Assembly: GCF_006569205.1 (NCBI RefSeq)
Contig: NZ_VIGD01000013.1
Coordinates: 1 to 64,000 of the forward strand
Source: Ureibacillus terrenus
Lineage (GTDB): Bacteria > Bacillota > Bacilli > Bacillales_A > Planococcaceae
Reading direction: 5' to 3'
DNA: 64,000 nt
Part shown: piece after piece, positions 1-9,458 of the stretch
Layout: every line of letters starts with the position of its first letter
How positions within the stretch are numbered: the first letter of the stretch is position 1
Position numbers and translations under genes: made by a program
Notes under the pieces: generated by a model
Told to the model about the DNA's origin: nothing
Databases searched by the model: none
The model's input: the letters and a program-made list of their open reading frames with translations, nothing else

Positions 1-115
1 CACCCGTCCGCCGCTAACCTCATAAAAAGCAAGCTTCCTATGAGGTCCGCTCGACTTGCATGTATTAGGCACGCCGCCAGCGTTCGTCCTGAGCCAGGAT
101 CAAACTCTCCAAAAA
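1..115 (-). rRNA. 16S ribosomal RNA, 5' end only (truncated by window edge)
   Basis: The reverse complement reads the universal bacterial 27F region (AGAGTTTGATCCTGGCTCAG, 89-108) followed by the standard V1 flank and ends in the conserved GGCGGACGGGTG. Aligning the A of AGAGTTTG with E. coli position 8 puts the mature 5' end near 115. The V1 hairpin (GGACCTCATAGG...) is Bacillales-like. The rest of the gene and operon lie outside the window. Confidence 0.97.
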
Positions 116-250
116 GAATTTGATTTCACTCAAATTGTTTGTCCGAATCCGGTCCGCCGACGGGGCCGGCAAACCGGAATTGTTTCTGGCATCAACGCTT
201 TGGTGTTCAGTTTTCAAGGTTCAAACCATCAATACTCACACAATTATTAA
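116..250 (-). other. 16S rRNA leader with processing stem
   Basis: This transcribed leader lies between the rRNA promoter and 16S. It contains the ACCTTGAAAACTGAAC box usual upstream of Bacillales 16S genes (about 210-226). It also has a strong inverted repeat at about 140-181 (AATTCCGGT...ACCGGATT with an inner GCCG/CGGC), likely part of the RNase III processing or antitermination leader. The function is inferred from position. Confidence 0.6.
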
Positions 251-279
251 ATTATAAATATAACATATATTCTTGTCAA
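251..279 (-). promoter_or_regulatory. Sigma-A promoter of the rRNA operon
   Basis: On the minus strand TTGACA (274-279) and TATAAT (251-256) are both perfect consensus hexamers with a 17-nt spacer, and the surroundings are very AT rich. This is what is expected for a strong rrn promoter. It reads toward the 16S gene. Confidence 0.9.
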
Positions 280-357
280 CAGTTTGTTATAATTTGTTTT
301 ACAGACAATCTCATCCGCTAAAGACATGGAATAGTATAAAACATATTTCTGAAGAAA

Positions 358-1257
358 TCAATCATTTTTTCTAAAAAATTTTACCAACGTTTTTAAATCA
401 AAAACAAACAACATGAGTCCCAGGATGACAATAAGTCCGCCAATGATTTGTGAAGCAGTCAATTTTTCACCGAAAATGAATAGCGCCAATATGGAAGCGC
501 CGATGGGTTCAAACAGCACCGCGATGGAAATGACATTGGTGCTGACCCATTTGATGGACCAATTAAACAAAGAATGGCCCAATAAATTCGGAATGATGGC
601 GAGAAGCAAAAACCATACCCATGTCATTAAAGGATAAGGGCCAAAGGACTCTCCTTTTATGAATACATAAAAAAACAAACATATTGTACTAATTGAATAT
701 ACCACCATCGTATACGTAATTAAAGATACCCTCTTCCGGACTTCTTGTCCGAATAAAAAATATGCGGTTACCAATACACAAGCGATAAGGGCAAGTATAT
801 CCCCAAATAAAGCGTTGCCGCTTAGGCGAAAATCCCCCCAGCTAATTAAAACGCTCCCCAAAATTGCGATAACTCCGGACAAAAGGGTTTTCATGGTGAT
901 AGAATCTTTAAAAAATAAATAAGTTCCTATAAAAGCAAATAGGGGCTGCATTGTCACAAGAACCGTGGAACTTGCAACAGAAGTGTAACGGAGAGATTCA
1001 AACCAGAAAATGAAATGGAATGCCAGAAAAATGCCCGCAACCGTTGAAAACAGCCAATCTCTTTGATATAACAATTTTAATTCATGCAGGCGATTTTTAA
1101 TAAAAGCCGGAAGCAAAATCAATACCGTAAAAAGCATCCGGTAAAATGCAATGGCTCCCGATTCGGCTTGTGCAAGTTTGACAAAAATCGCAGAGAATGA
1201 AATTGATATCATCCCGATGACAATCGGGATATATGGATGAACTGGAGGTTTTTCCAT
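358..1257 (-). CDS. EamA/RhaT-family drug/metabolite exporter (DMT superfamily)
   Basis: Inner-membrane carrier of 299 aa built of two EamA repeats with about ten hydrophobic helices. The first repeat carries the family pattern FSAIFVKLAQ...AFYRMLF near the N-terminus; the second ends in a cationic tail (VKFFRKND). The open frame extends upstream, but the start at 1257 (MEKPPVHPY) is chosen because an AGGAG ribosome site sits 8-9 nt before it and the homology begins there. The substrate cannot be told from sequence; members export amino acids or other metabolites. It is divergent from mgtC with an 80-bp gap. Confidence 0.85.
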   Translation of the reverse strand: MEKPPVHPYIPIVIGMISISFSAIFVKLAQAESGAIAFYRMLFTVLILLPAFIKNRLHELKLLYQRDWLFSTVAGIFLAFHFIFWFESLRYTSVASSTVLVTMQPLFAFIGTYLFFKDSITMKTLLSGVIAILGSVLISWGDFRLSGNALFGDILALIACVLVTAYFLFGQEVRKRVSLITYTMVVYSISTICLFFYVFIKGESFGPYPLMTWVWFLLLAIIPNLLGHSLFNWSIKWVSTNVISIAVLFEPIGASILALFIFGEKLTASQIIGGLIVILGLMLFVFDLKTLVKFFRKND

Positions 1258-1339
1258 CAATATAGGCTCCTGATGTTTCTTTTTTATTATTATTTTTACA
1301 TGCTTAATACGAATGCGCAATAGAAAAGGGGGAAGAACA

Positions 1340-2044
1340 ATGCACACTTTGATCATGATGATACGGCAGGAAGATCTTCTGAAATTGGCCATCGCCGCAA
1401 TGCTGAGTTTAATTATCGGTATTGAAAGGGAACTAAAGAAAAAACCTGTGGGATTAAAAACAAGTTTGGTAATATCCACATTTAGTTGTTTGTTGACGAT
1501 TATTTCGATTGATACTGCATATAATACCCCTCCAAGGGATGAAATTAATATAACGATGGATCCGTTGAGACTTGCAGCCCAAATCGTGAGCGGCATCGGC
1601 TTTTTAGGAGCCGGGGTCATTCTAAGGAGAGGAAATGACAGCATCACAGGCCTGACAACCGCAGCAATCATCTGGGGTGCCGCGGGAATCGGGATTGCGG
1701 TTGGGGCAGGATTTTATTTGGAAGCGATTGTTACGGTACTCATTGTAGTAGTGGGAATAAAAGTTGTCGCACCTTTCCTGATGAAAATCGGGCCCAAAAG
1801 GATTCGCATGCGGGAACTTTCGCTAAAAGCGGGCATTGCAAAAAAAGAAAATATCGAAGATTTATTGAAGTTTATGGAAAATAATGGTATGGTTATTGAT
1901 AATATTCGGATCAGCGGAGAAAATTTAAATTATGAGGTGAATATTCGCTTTTCTACTTTATTAAAAAAGAATACTTATTCCATCTTTGAGACTTTCCATG
2001 CCCTTCCATACATTCAAAAAATCGAAATCGAAATATTGTCGTAG
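1340..2044 (+). CDS. MgtC/SapB-family membrane protein
   Basis: 234-aa protein. About four to five transmembrane helices at residues 15-135 carry the family signatures IIGIERELKKKPVGLKTS and SGIGFLGAGVILR, followed by a soluble ACT-like C-terminal domain (about 150-234). MgtC proteins are linked to Mg2+ limitation and to F-type ATPase modulation in other bacteria; the role here is inferred. The ATG at 1340 is chosen over an upstream in-frame ATG because AAAAGGGGGAAG precedes it. A CDF transporter follows after 14 nt, suggesting a two-gene metal-related operon. Confidence 0.88.
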   Translation: MHTLIMMIRQEDLLKLAIAAMLSLIIGIERELKKKPVGLKTSLVISTFSCLLTIISIDTAYNTPPRDEINITMDPLRLAAQIVSGIGFLGAGVILRRGNDSITGLTTAAIIWGAAGIGIAVGAGFYLEAIVTVLIVVVGIKVVAPFLMKIGPKRIRMRELSLKAGIAKKENIEDLLKFMENNGMVIDNIRISGENLNYEVNIRFSTLLKKNTYSIFETFHALPYIQKIEIEILS

Positions 2045-2058
2045 TTTGGAGGAAATAG

Positions 2059-3027
2059 ATGAGAGAGTTAGCCAGACTGCTAAAAAACGGCAACAAACCA
2101 TCTTTCATAGCAGCATTAGTCAACCTATTTTTGGGAATAATCAAGGGAATAGCCTACTTTTTCACCGGAAATGTGGCAATGTTTGCCGAAATGATGCACT
2201 CATTGGGGGATGCCGCCAACCAATTTTTCGTTTTTGTCGGTTCAGCATTATCGAAAAAAGCCCCGACAATACAGTTCCCCAACGGCTTTGGCCGCGTCGT
2301 AAACCTTGTTTGTTTAGGGGCTGTCATCATTGTCGGCATCCTTTCATATGAAACCGTCCGGGAAGGATTGCATCATGTGCTACATCCCGTCAAACAATCG
2401 GATGGGATTTTATTGGCCCTTGGAGTCCTATTGATAGGAATTATAATGGAAAGTTTTGTTCTGCATAAAGCAGCAAAGGAAATTTTACATGAAACGGGAG
2501 TATCTGCTTCCGTTTTTGGATCAATACCAAAATCGGCTGTATATTTGAAACGGGCAAAACCGGCAACAAAATTGGTATGGATGGAGGATGCGGTGGCGAC
2601 TTCAGGGAACGTGCTTGCTTTTCTGGCCATCGTCATCGCATATTTTACCGGATTTCATGAATTGGAAGGCATTGTATCAATGATCATCGGGACGATGATG
2701 TTTTTTGTCGTGGGAAGGGTCTTTCTTGATAATGCCCGTGGAGCCATCGGGGAAACCGATGAAGAAATGCTGATTCATATTGGAAACCTGGTCATGAAAG
2801 ATCCCCATGTCAAAGATATCGAACGGCTTGAAGTGGTAAAAGAGGGCGAGTTCCTCCATGTTGAACTGATTGCAGAAACAAATCCGACACTTTCCCTTGA
2901 ATATTTGGATCAGGTGCGCGACCATCTTGTTGAATTGATTTTGGCCCAAAAAGGCGTTACAAAAGTCATGATCGCTTTTGATAAAGAGGACAATATTACC
3001 GAATGGAATCACCATGAAACAAATTAA
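2059..3027 (+). CDS. Cation diffusion facilitator (CDF) efflux transporter
   Basis: 322-aa divalent-cation exporter of the cytoplasmic membrane. The TM2 metal motif HSLGD (HxxxD) is at about residue 50 and the TM5 region has an acidic ED pair in WMEDAVATSGN. A cytoplasmic ferredoxin-like C-terminal domain with DPHVKDIERLEV begins at about residue 240. The gene resembles the B. subtilis YdbO/MneP-type subgroup, where Mn or Zn/Fe is moved; the metal is not certain. The ribosome site is TTGGAGGAAATAG immediately before the ATG. It probably shares a transcript with the mgtC-like gene upstream. Confidence 0.87.
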   Translation: MRELARLLKNGNKPSFIAALVNLFLGIIKGIAYFFTGNVAMFAEMMHSLGDAANQFFVFVGSALSKKAPTIQFPNGFGRVVNLVCLGAVIIVGILSYETVREGLHHVLHPVKQSDGILLALGVLLIGIIMESFVLHKAAKEILHETGVSASVFGSIPKSAVYLKRAKPATKLVWMEDAVATSGNVLAFLAIVIAYFTGFHELEGIVSMIIGTMMFFVVGRVFLDNARGAIGETDEEMLIHIGNLVMKDPHVKDIERLEVVKEGEFLHVELIAETNPTLSLEYLDQVRDHLVELILAQKGVTKVMIAFDKEDNITEWNHHETN

Positions 3028-3051
3028 TTCAACTTAATAAACTCCCGAACT

Positions 3052-3097
3052 CTGATAAAAAATATGGCTGTCCCAGAAGTCGCGCTTCTGGACAGCC
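3052..3097 (-). terminator. Intrinsic terminator after yugJ
   Basis: Hairpin GGCTGTCC-CAGAAG / CTTCTG-GACAGCC at 3066-3097 with one bulged C. On the minus strand it is followed by ATATTTTTTA. It lies 10 nt after the yugJ stop. The same GGCTGTCC/GGACAGCC core recurs at 18922-18958. Confidence 0.75.
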
Positions 3098-3106
3098 TGT
3101 TCCACT

Positions 3107-4270
3107 TTATAAAGACATTTTATAAATTTCCCGCACATCGCTCTCTTGCAGAACTTTAAACCTGCCAATCGGACCATTCGCCATCGCTTTTTCCACTAAA
3201 ACATCCAGCTTCGAATCATCAATGCCATAATCCTTCAAACGGCTTGGCGCTCCCAGGGATGTCCAAAATGCCCGCAAGCGTTCGATGCCTTCATAAGCCA
3301 CTTCTTCTGCCGACTTATTGGACGGATCGACTTGAAACACTTTGGCAGCAAGTCTGGCAAAACGGTCAGGATTAACATGGACAACGTGTTTCATCCAGTT
3401 CGGGAAAAGGATGGCGAGACCTCCGCCGTGCGGAATATCATAAACCGCCGAAACCGCATGTTCAATTTGATGGGTAGCCCAATCTCCATCCGATCCCATT
3501 GAAAGCATCCCATTTAAAGCAATTGTTCCGGACAGTAAAATGGTTTCCCTCAATTCGTAGTTTTCCAAATCCTCCAATAGCTTCGGTGCCGTTTCGATGA
3601 CGGTCCTCAACACGCCTTCACATAATTCATCCATAATCAATGTATTTTTGGCATTATGAAAATATTGTTCAAAGACATGGGACATCATGTCCACAATTCC
3701 ATAGACCGTTTGTTCTTTGGGCACGGTAATCGTATATGCAGGATCTAATATCGAAAATTTCGGATATACCTTTCCGCTGGACCAACCGTATTTTTCTTCT
3801 GTCTCACCATTCGTAATCACAGAATTGGCATTCATTTCGGAGCCTGTCGCTGCAAGGGTAATGACCGTCCCCAATGGCAATGCATCTTTTACATGCACCT
3901 GGTTTGTGACAATTTTCCATGGATCTTCTTCATGTTTCGCCCCTGCGGCAATTAATTTCGAACAATCAATGACGGAACCTCCACCAACCGCAAGAACGAA
4001 ATCAATGGATTCCCGTTTGCAGATGTCGATTCCTTTTCTCGCCGTTTCCACCCTGGGATTCGGTTCCACGCCGCTCAATTCAAAAACGTTCAAATCCAAT
4101 TCCTTCAAGATTGAAATCACTTCATCATAGATGCCGTTTCTTTTAATGCTTCCGCCTCCATAGACTAACAGAACGTTCCTTCCATACTTAGGCAGCTCTT
4201 TTTTTAATTTGATGATTTCCCCTTTTCCAAAATACAACCGCACAGGATTGGAAAATGTAAAATTATTCAT
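3107..4270 (-). CDS. yugJ: Iron-containing NAD(P)H-dependent alcohol dehydrogenase, YugJ type
   Basis: Cytosolic 387-aa group III alcohol dehydrogenase (butanol-dehydrogenase subgroup) interconverting aldehydes and alcohols. The NAD(P) loop [14 protein letters not shown] is at about 90-105. The metal-binding Asp/His set is visible in the DMMSHVFEQ stretch (about 195) and in [18 protein letters not shown] (about 260-280). The length matches YugJ/YugK. The ribosome site GGGAG lies 7 nt before the ATG. It is flanked by terminators on both sides, so it is likely monocistronic. The physiological substrate is unknown. Confidence 0.9.
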   Translation of the reverse strand: MNNFTFSNPVRLYFGKGEIIKLKKELPKYGRNVLLVYGGGSIKRNGIYDEVISILKELDLNVFELSGVEPNPRVETARKGIDICKRESIDFVLAVGGGSVIDCSKLIAAGAKHEEDPWKIVTNQVHVKDALPLGTVITLAATGSEMNANSVITNGETEEKYGWSSGKVYPKFSILDPAYTITVPKEQTVYGIVDMMSHVFEQYFHNAKNTLIMDELCEGVLRTVIETAPKLLEDLENYELRETILLSGTIALNGMLSMGSDGDWATHQIEHAVSAVYDIPHGGGLAILFPNWMKHVVHVNPDRFARLAAKVFQVDPSNKSAEEVAYEGIERLRAFWTSLGAPSRLKDYGIDDSKLDVLVEKAMANGPIGRFKVLQESDVREIYKMSL

Positions 4271-4324
4271 GCAACTTCTCCCTTCTTTTCTGCGTTATTA
4301 CTCCCCCTTGACTATTATCATAAA

Positions 4325-4367
4325 CAAAAAACACCATTTTTCATATAAGAAAAATGGTGTTTTTTTC
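4325..4367 (-). terminator. Terminator after glutamate dehydrogenase gene
   Basis: Ten-base perfect arms ACACCATTTT / AAAATGGTGT (4331-4360) with an A-run on one side and a T-run on the other, so it could work in both directions. It lies between the gudB stop and the yugJ ribosome site. Confidence 0.85.
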
Positions 4368-4381
4368 CTTTGTATTGATTT

Positions 4382-5620
4382 TTACACCCAACCACGGAAC
4401 CGGCAAGCTTCCGCAGTGCGCCGAACTCCTACCATGTAGGCTGCCAACCTCATGTCCACATTCCGGTTTTCGGCAGTTTGATATACATTTTCGAATGCTT
4501 TGACCATCCGTTCGCGCAGTTTCTCTTTCACTTCTTCCGCTGACCAATAATAGCCCTGATTATTTTGAACCCATTCGAAATAGGAAACGGTTACCCCGCC
4601 GGCGGAAGCAAGCACATCCGGCACTAATAAAATGCCCCGCTCAGTCAAGATTTTCGTTGCTTCGGCAGTCGTCGGGCCGTTAGCGGCTTCAACGACGATT
4701 TTTGCCTTGATATTTGGTGCATTTTCAGCGGTAATTTGGTTTTCAATGGCTGCCGGAACCAGGATATCACAATCGAGTTCCAATAATTCTTTATTTGTAA
4801 TGGTGTTCTCAAACAGCGTTGTCACCGTGCCAAAACTATCCCTGCGATCCAGCAAATAATCGATGTCCAACCCTTCCGGATCATATAAAGCGCCATAAGC
4901 GTCGGAAATTCCGATGACTTTTGCCCCCAAGTCGCTCATAAATTTGGCAAGGAAACCGCCGGCATTTCCAAAGCCTTGAATCACTACCCGGGCATTTTTT
5001 ATGTCAATTCCCCGCTTTTTCGCAGCTTCCTGAATGACGATTGTTACCCCTTCCGCCGTTGCCCGGTCGCGTCCTTGGGATCCGCCTAAAACAATCGGTT
5101 TCCCGGTAATGAATCCAGGGGAATTGAACTCATCAATCCGGCTGTACTCGTCCATCATCCAGGCCATGATTTGCGCATTCGTAAAGACATCAGGAGCAGG
5201 GATATCTTTCGTTGGACCAACAATTTGGCTAATCGCCCGGACATAGCCGCGGCTTAACCGCTCCAGCTCTCCCATTGACATTTGACGGGGATCGCAAACG
5301 ATTCCACCTTTCCCGCCGCCATATGGCAAATCAACAATGCCGCATTTTAATGTCATCCACATCGAAAGCGCTTTCACTTCATCTTCAGTGACATTCGGAT
5401 GAAAACGGATGCCTCCTTTTGTCGGACCAACCGCATCGGAATGTTGCGCGCGGTATCCGGTAAACACTTTCGTTGTTCCGTCATCCATTTTGACGGGGAT
5501 GCGCACCTTCAACATGCGAATCGGCTCTTTTAATAATTCATACATCGCTTCATCATATCCAAGCCTGAATAATGCCTCTTTAATGACTGCTTGTGTTGAA
5601 ACAAGAAGATTTTCAGCCAT
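4382..5620 (-). CDS. gudB: NAD-specific glutamate dehydrogenase (GudB/RocG)
   Basis: 412-aa cytosolic hexameric enzyme that oxidatively deaminates glutamate to 2-oxoglutarate and ammonium. The substrate/catalytic motif PYGGGKGGI is at about residue 100 and the dinucleotide fold [12 protein letters not shown] at about 215. The C-terminus RFRGWV is identical in pattern to B. subtilis GudB/RocG. I see no tandem duplication like the one that inactivates GudB in some B. subtilis strains, so it should be active. It lies just downstream of rocA on the same strand but a terminator separates them. Together they complete the path from proline/arginine to 2-oxoglutarate. Confidence 0.93.
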   Translation of the reverse strand: MAENLLVSTQAVIKEALFRLGYDEAMYELLKEPIRMLKVRIPVKMDDGTTKVFTGYRAQHSDAVGPTKGGIRFHPNVTEDEVKALSMWMTLKCGIVDLPYGGGKGGIVCDPRQMSMGELERLSRGYVRAISQIVGPTKDIPAPDVFTNAQIMAWMMDEYSRIDEFNSPGFITGKPIVLGGSQGRDRATAEGVTIVIQEAAKKRGIDIKNARVVIQGFGNAGGFLAKFMSDLGAKVIGISDAYGALYDPEGLDIDYLLDRRDSFGTVTTLFENTITNKELLELDCDILVPAAIENQITAENAPNIKAKIVVEAANGPTTAEATKILTERGILLVPDVLASAGGVTVSYFEWVQNNQGYYWSAEEVKEKLRERMVKAFENVYQTAENRNVDMRLAAYMVGVRRTAEACRFRGWV

Positions 5621-5814
5621 ACGCTCTCGCCTCTTTTAACTCAATTATTTATTATTCTTAATTCTGTAGTAACACAACAAAAAAGCAAATCGTGTTAATT
5701 GTACTAGGTAATTTCCATTTTAATAATGTCCGTTCACTTATACAACCATTTTTTCTTGCAAGCCTCACTTATTAATTTATTTACCGTAAATACGATTTAG
5801 AATACCTTTTCCAT

Positions 5815-5849
5815 AAAAAAAGCAGACGCAAAAAACGTCTGCTTTTTTT
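5815..5849 (-). terminator. Bidirectional-looking terminator after rocA
   Basis: Perfect arms AGCAGACG / CGTCTGCT (5821-5842) flanked by A7 and T7 runs, 8 nt beyond the rocA stop. Confidence 0.9.
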
Positions 5850-5856
5850 GCTGATT

Positions 5857-7410
5857 TTATAAAGTTTCTGAAATCGATTTTGCTTGCATATGAAGAAGCA
5901 GATAGTCAGGACCGCCCGCTTTGGAATCTGTACCGGACATGTTGAATCCTCCAAATGGCTGATATCCGACAATGGCCGCCGTACAACCGCGGTTGAAGTA
6001 AAGGTTGCCCACATGGAAATCTTCAGCGGCTTTTTGCAAGTGGAAACGGTTATTTGAAATCACCGCGCCTGTCAGACCATATACTGTGTTATTGGCGATT
6101 TCCAATGCTTCATCAAAATCTTTTGCTTTTGTCATCGCAAGAACAGGACCAAAGATTTCTTCCTGCATGATTCTTGCGTTCGGATCCACATCCGCAAACA
6201 CCGTCGGATGAATGAAATATCCTTTTGAATCATCATACTGTCCACCGGCAACCAGGCGTCCTTCTTTCTTGCCGATTTCAATGTACTCTGTGATTTTCTT
6301 GAATGCTCCTGCATCAATTACAGGGTTTACATATGTTTCCGGATTCGCAGGATCTCCTACAACTAGCTCATTTGTCAATTCCGCAACCCGCTCAACCACT
6401 TTATTGTACGCTTCGTCACCGACAATGATTGCACGGGAGCAGGCAGAACATTTTTGTCCGCTGAATCCGAAGGCGCTCGCCACGATGGATTGGGCCGCCA
6501 ATTCCAAATCGGCATTTTCCGCATCATCCACTACGATCGCATCTTTGCCTCCCATTTCGGCAATCACTCGCTTAATCCAAATTTGACCTTCATGAATGAT
6601 GGCTGCCCGTTCATTAATTCGAACGCCCACTTCGCGCGAACCCGTAAAGCTGATGAAACGAGTTCGAGGATGGTCCACCAAATAATCCCCTACTTCTGCG
6701 CCTGAGCCAGGTATATAGTTTACAACTCCAGGCGGCATTCCCGCCTCCTCAAGGATTTCCATAAACTTATAAGCAATTACCGGAGTGGCGGAAGCAGGTT
6801 TTAATAACACCGTGTTTCCGGTAACCATCGCTGCTACTGTAGTACCTACCATGATGGCGAACGGGAAGTTCCAAGGAGAAATGACAACGCCGACACCTAA
6901 TGGAATATAAACATATTTATTGATTGTTCCAGGAAGTTCTTCCACCGGTTTTCCTTTTGCCAATTCCAACATTTGTCGTCCATAATATTCCAAGAAATCG
7001 ATACCCTCTGCAATATCAGCATCCGCTTGAGCCCATGGCTTTGCAGCCTCTTTCGTCAGCCAGGCAGAAAGTTCAAACTTGCGGCGGCGAACGATAGCTG
7101 CAGCCTTGAACAAAATTTCAGCACGAATTACAGGATCGACTTTTTTCCAAGTATTGAATGTTTGATCCGCAACCTGCATCGCTTTTTCTGCGATTTCTTT
7201 ATTCGCTTTTGAAACTCGGCCGACAACTTCCGTCTTATTCGCGGGATTATAAGAAACGATTTTATCTTCTGTTGTAATTCTTTCACCGCCCACAATCAAC
7301 GGATAGTCCTTGCCCAATTCACTTTCCACTTTTTTCAGTGCATCAAGATACTTTTGACGATTTTCTTCAATCGAAAAATCTGTTAGCGGCTCATGTTTGT
7401 AGGGAATCAT
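5857..7410 (-). CDS. rocA: L-glutamate gamma-semialdehyde (1-pyrroline-5-carboxylate) dehydrogenase
   Basis: 517-aa NAD-dependent aldehyde dehydrogenase converting glutamate semialdehyde to glutamate in proline/arginine breakdown. The catalytic Cys lies in [10 protein letters not shown] (about residue 320) and the general-base Glu in [10 protein letters not shown] (about 285). The cofactor fold carries FTGSREVG. The start at 7410 ([12 protein letters not shown]) is set by the ribosome site AAAAAAGGAGGAG and by alignment with RocA (515 aa); an upstream in-frame start is unlikely. It is divergent from a RocR-like regulator at 7554, and two TGCAA-N7-TTGC dyads lie in the shared region. Confidence 0.94.
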   Translation of the reverse strand: MIPYKHEPLTDFSIEENRQKYLDALKKVESELGKDYPLIVGGERITTEDKIVSYNPANKTEVVGRVSKANKEIAEKAMQVADQTFNTWKKVDPVIRAEILFKAAAIVRRRKFELSAWLTKEAAKPWAQADADIAEGIDFLEYYGRQMLELAKGKPVEELPGTINKYVYIPLGVGVVISPWNFPFAIMVGTTVAAMVTGNTVLLKPASATPVIAYKFMEILEEAGMPPGVVNYIPGSGAEVGDYLVDHPRTRFISFTGSREVGVRINERAAIIHEGQIWIKRVIAEMGGKDAIVVDDAENADLELAAQSIVASAFGFSGQKCSACSRAIIVGDEAYNKVVERVAELTNELVVGDPANPETYVNPVIDAGAFKKITEYIEIGKKEGRLVAGGQYDDSKGYFIHPTVFADVDPNARIMQEEIFGPVLAMTKAKDFDEALEIANNTVYGLTGAVISNNRFHLQKAAEDFHVGNLYFNRGCTAAIVGYQPFGGFNMSGTDSKAGGPDYLLLHMQAKSISETL

Positions 7411-7439
7411 TTGAAACTCCTCCTTTTTTAATTCCATAA

Positions 7440-7458
7440 GTGCAAAAAATATTTGCAC
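7440..7458. promoter_or_regulatory. Candidate operator 1 between rocA and its regulator
   Basis: Perfect 19-bp dyad GTGCAAA-AAATA-TTTGCAC in the intergenic space. Its core TGCAA-N7-TTGCA is repeated 45 bp away. The layout resembles TyrR-type boxes (TGTAAA-N6-TTTACA). Binding by the adjacent regulator is inferred. Confidence 0.55.
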
Positions 7459-7485
7459 GCATTTCAGATTTATATATAATAATAA

Positions 7486-7502
7486 TGCAAAATATTGTTG
7501 CG
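7486..7502. promoter_or_regulatory. Candidate operator 2 between rocA and its regulator
   Basis: TGCAA-AATATTG-TTGCG has the same arm length and spacing as operator 1 with one mismatch. It lies in the upstream part of the likely rocA promoter region. Binding by the adjacent regulator is inferred. Confidence 0.45.
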
Positions 7503-7553
7503 TTTTTCAACACTTATTACAGAATCGTAATAAAAATTTTTGAGGTGTTGCCT

Positions 7554-8855
7554 ATGGCTTTAACAAAAGAACAACTGCTGAATCTATATCAATTTGCAGT
7601 TGAACATGCTTCCGTCGGCATTCATGCCGTTGATGCGGAAGGAAGAACGATTTTATACAACCGGAAAATGAAAGAAATAGAAGGTTTTGATGTTGAAGAT
7701 ATATCCGACCGCACCATTTTGGAGCTTTTTGCTTTTCGTTTGAATGACAGCTCATTGATGCGCGTATTAAAAACGGGCATGAAAGAGTTGAATGTAAAAC
7801 AAACTTACTGGAACAAATACGGCCATGAAATTACTACTATTAATGATACGTACCCGATTTTCGACGGAAAAAAACTGATTGGCGCCATCCAATTTGCCCG
7901 CGACATTACCTCCTTGGAAAAATTGATCTATCAGCCGTTGCGGAGATACGGTGAACCTTTGACATTCGACGTCATCACAGCCATATCCAAGCCGATACAA
8001 ATCGTGAAAGAAAAAGCCAAAAAGGCTGCCCGGGCCCGCATTCCCGTATTGTTAATCGGGGAACCCGGGACCGGAAAAGACATGATTGCTGAAGGCATCC
8101 ACCATGAACTGCAACCGAAAAACGATGAATTTGTTACGCTTTTTAGCCGCAGGCCGAATCAGATCGAAAGGCTCAAAACATATTTAGCGCAAGAGAAAAG
8201 TTATACTTTTTTCTTCGAACGGCTCGAATTTTATTCTCTTTCCGTCCAAAAAGAATTACTGAATATTTTAAAAAGCCTTCCGCCCGAAAAACATATGATC
8301 ATCGGCAGCGTCGGCGGAGACCCGATAGATTTGATCAGCAATCATCAATTATTAAAAGACTTATATTATTATTTTGCCTCCATGAGCATTTCTATACCCG
8401 CCTTGCGCGAAAGGAAAGAAGATATTAAACCATTCATCGATGATTATTTTGCGCGTCATCGGGACCGCTTCAATTCCAACATTCAGGGATTATCGGATGA
8501 TGTGATGGAACTTTTTCTCCGATACGACTGGCCTGGAAATCTGAAGGAACTGGAACTGTTGCTCGATGAAATATCCTCAATGATTACAAACGAAAAGTAT
8601 GTTACGTACGAAATGCTGCCGCTCCATTTTCGCTTTAAACTGCAACAACAAAATGACCAAACGAAAAAACCGGAATTTTTCCTTCTTCAGCCGGAAAAGG
8701 AATTGCTGCCATTAAATGAGTATTTAAAAGAAGCGGAAAAATATTACTTGCAACATGCATTAAAAATGAACGACGGAAACATTACGAAAACGGCAAAAGC
8801 GCTCGGAATGACAAGACAAAATTTGCAATACCGCATAAGAAAATTAAAAAGCTAA
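7554..8855 (+). CDS. RocR-like PAS/AAA+/Fis-HTH regulator lacking GAFTGA
   Basis: 433-aa transcription factor. Residues about 5-120 form a PAS domain (AVDAEGRTILYNRKMKEIEG). The AAA+ domain starts at about 140 with Walker A GEPGTGKD (about 175). A Fis-type helix-turn-helix ends the protein (ITKTAKALGMTRQNLQYRI). The overall plan is that of RocR/BkdR sigma-54 activators, but the L1 loop GAFTGA is deleted and Walker B reads FFFERL instead of a xxDE box. It therefore probably does not drive sigma-54 RNA polymerase but acts as a TyrR-like sigma-70 regulator of rocA. The start at 7554 has GAGGTG 6 nt upstream. Confidence 0.85.
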   Translation: MALTKEQLLNLYQFAVEHASVGIHAVDAEGRTILYNRKMKEIEGFDVEDISDRTILELFAFRLNDSSLMRVLKTGMKELNVKQTYWNKYGHEITTINDTYPIFDGKKLIGAIQFARDITSLEKLIYQPLRRYGEPLTFDVITAISKPIQIVKEKAKKAARARIPVLLIGEPGTGKDMIAEGIHHELQPKNDEFVTLFSRRPNQIERLKTYLAQEKSYTFFFERLEFYSLSVQKELLNILKSLPPEKHMIIGSVGGDPIDLISNHQLLKDLYYYFASMSISIPALRERKEDIKPFIDDYFARHRDRFNSNIQGLSDDVMELFLRYDWPGNLKELELLLDEISSMITNEKYVTYEMLPLHFRFKLQQQNDQTKKPEFFLLQPEKELLPLNEYLKEAEKYYLQHALKMNDGNITKTAKALGMTRQNLQYRIRKLKS

Positions 8856-8860
8856 AAAAA

Positions 8861-8892
8861 AAACCCAAAAGCGATTTTGCTTTTGGGTTTTT
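8861..8892. terminator. Convergent terminator between regulator and yugI
   Basis: Perfect 12-base arms AAACCCAAAAGC / GCTTTTGGGTTT with A-run and T-run flanks. It serves both the plus-strand regulator and the minus-strand yugI. Confidence 0.88.
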
Positions 8893-9260
8893 CATTGGCT
8901 TCTTTCAATCCAATCTTGAAGTTTTTCTTTCAGCATCTGAAAACCGTTTGCATCCTGTTCATTGACACGTTCCTGTAAAGTTTTTTTCGGATTCTTTTCC
9001 ATATTCTTTTGTGGCGGATCTTGCAATGCGCGTGTAGACAAACTGATTTTTTCGTTACGTTCATCTATATCAAGGATTTTCACCTGTATTTCGTCCCCTA
9101 CTTTAAAAAAATCTTCCACATTCCGAACGTAACCATAAGTGATTTCAGAAATGTGCACAAGGCCTTGCGTCGACTCATCCAATGCCACAAAAGCCCCATA
9201 TGGTTGAATCCCGGTTACTTTTCCCGTTACAACGTCACCCACTTTGTATTTTTTTTTCAT
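8892..9260 (-). CDS. yugI: S1-domain RNA-binding general stress protein YugI/GSP13
   Basis: 122-aa cytosolic protein. One S1/OB-fold fills residues 3-75 (VGDVVTGKVTGIQPYGAFVALD...GLVHISEI...ISLSTRAL), followed by a charged tail. In B. subtilis the homologue associates with the small ribosomal subunit. Length and order match YugI. It is monocistronic, facing the rocA regulator across a shared terminator. Confidence 0.9.
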   Translation of the reverse strand: MKKKYKVGDVVTGKVTGIQPYGAFVALDESTQGLVHISEITYGYVRNVEDFFKVGDEIQVKILDIDERNEKISLSTRALQDPPQKNMEKNPKKTLQERVNEQDANGFQMLKEKLQDWIERSQ

Positions 9261-9424
9261 TTTTGTTCCTACTTTCTTTCACTGCATATGTCTCATGTTA
9301 AATTATAACATAATGAATGAAACCGAAACAAAGAATCACCCTATTTTGAAAAAAACTTCCAACTTTCATGAACAATTCCAGCGCTTTTCACAACCGCGAA
9401 GGGATGGCCAAAAAACACAAAAGT

Positions 9425-9458
9425 AAAAAGTATCCCTTAAAACAAAGGATACTTTTTT
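9425..9458 (-). terminator. Terminator overlapping the end of yugE
   Basis: AGTATCC / GGATACT hairpin with flanking A5 and T6 runs. On the minus strand it begins at the yugE stop codon and ends in TTTTTAC. Confidence 0.75.

Noticed and set aside
1313-1339. Longer start for the MgtC-like protein
   Set aside because: The upstream ATG has no ribosome site, whereas AAAAGGGGGAAG immediately precedes the ATG at 1340.
7411-7553. Sigma-54 (-12/-24) promoter for rocA
   Set aside because: No GG-N10-GC pattern with TGGCAC/TTGCA is present on the rocA strand, and the regulator lacks GAFTGA.
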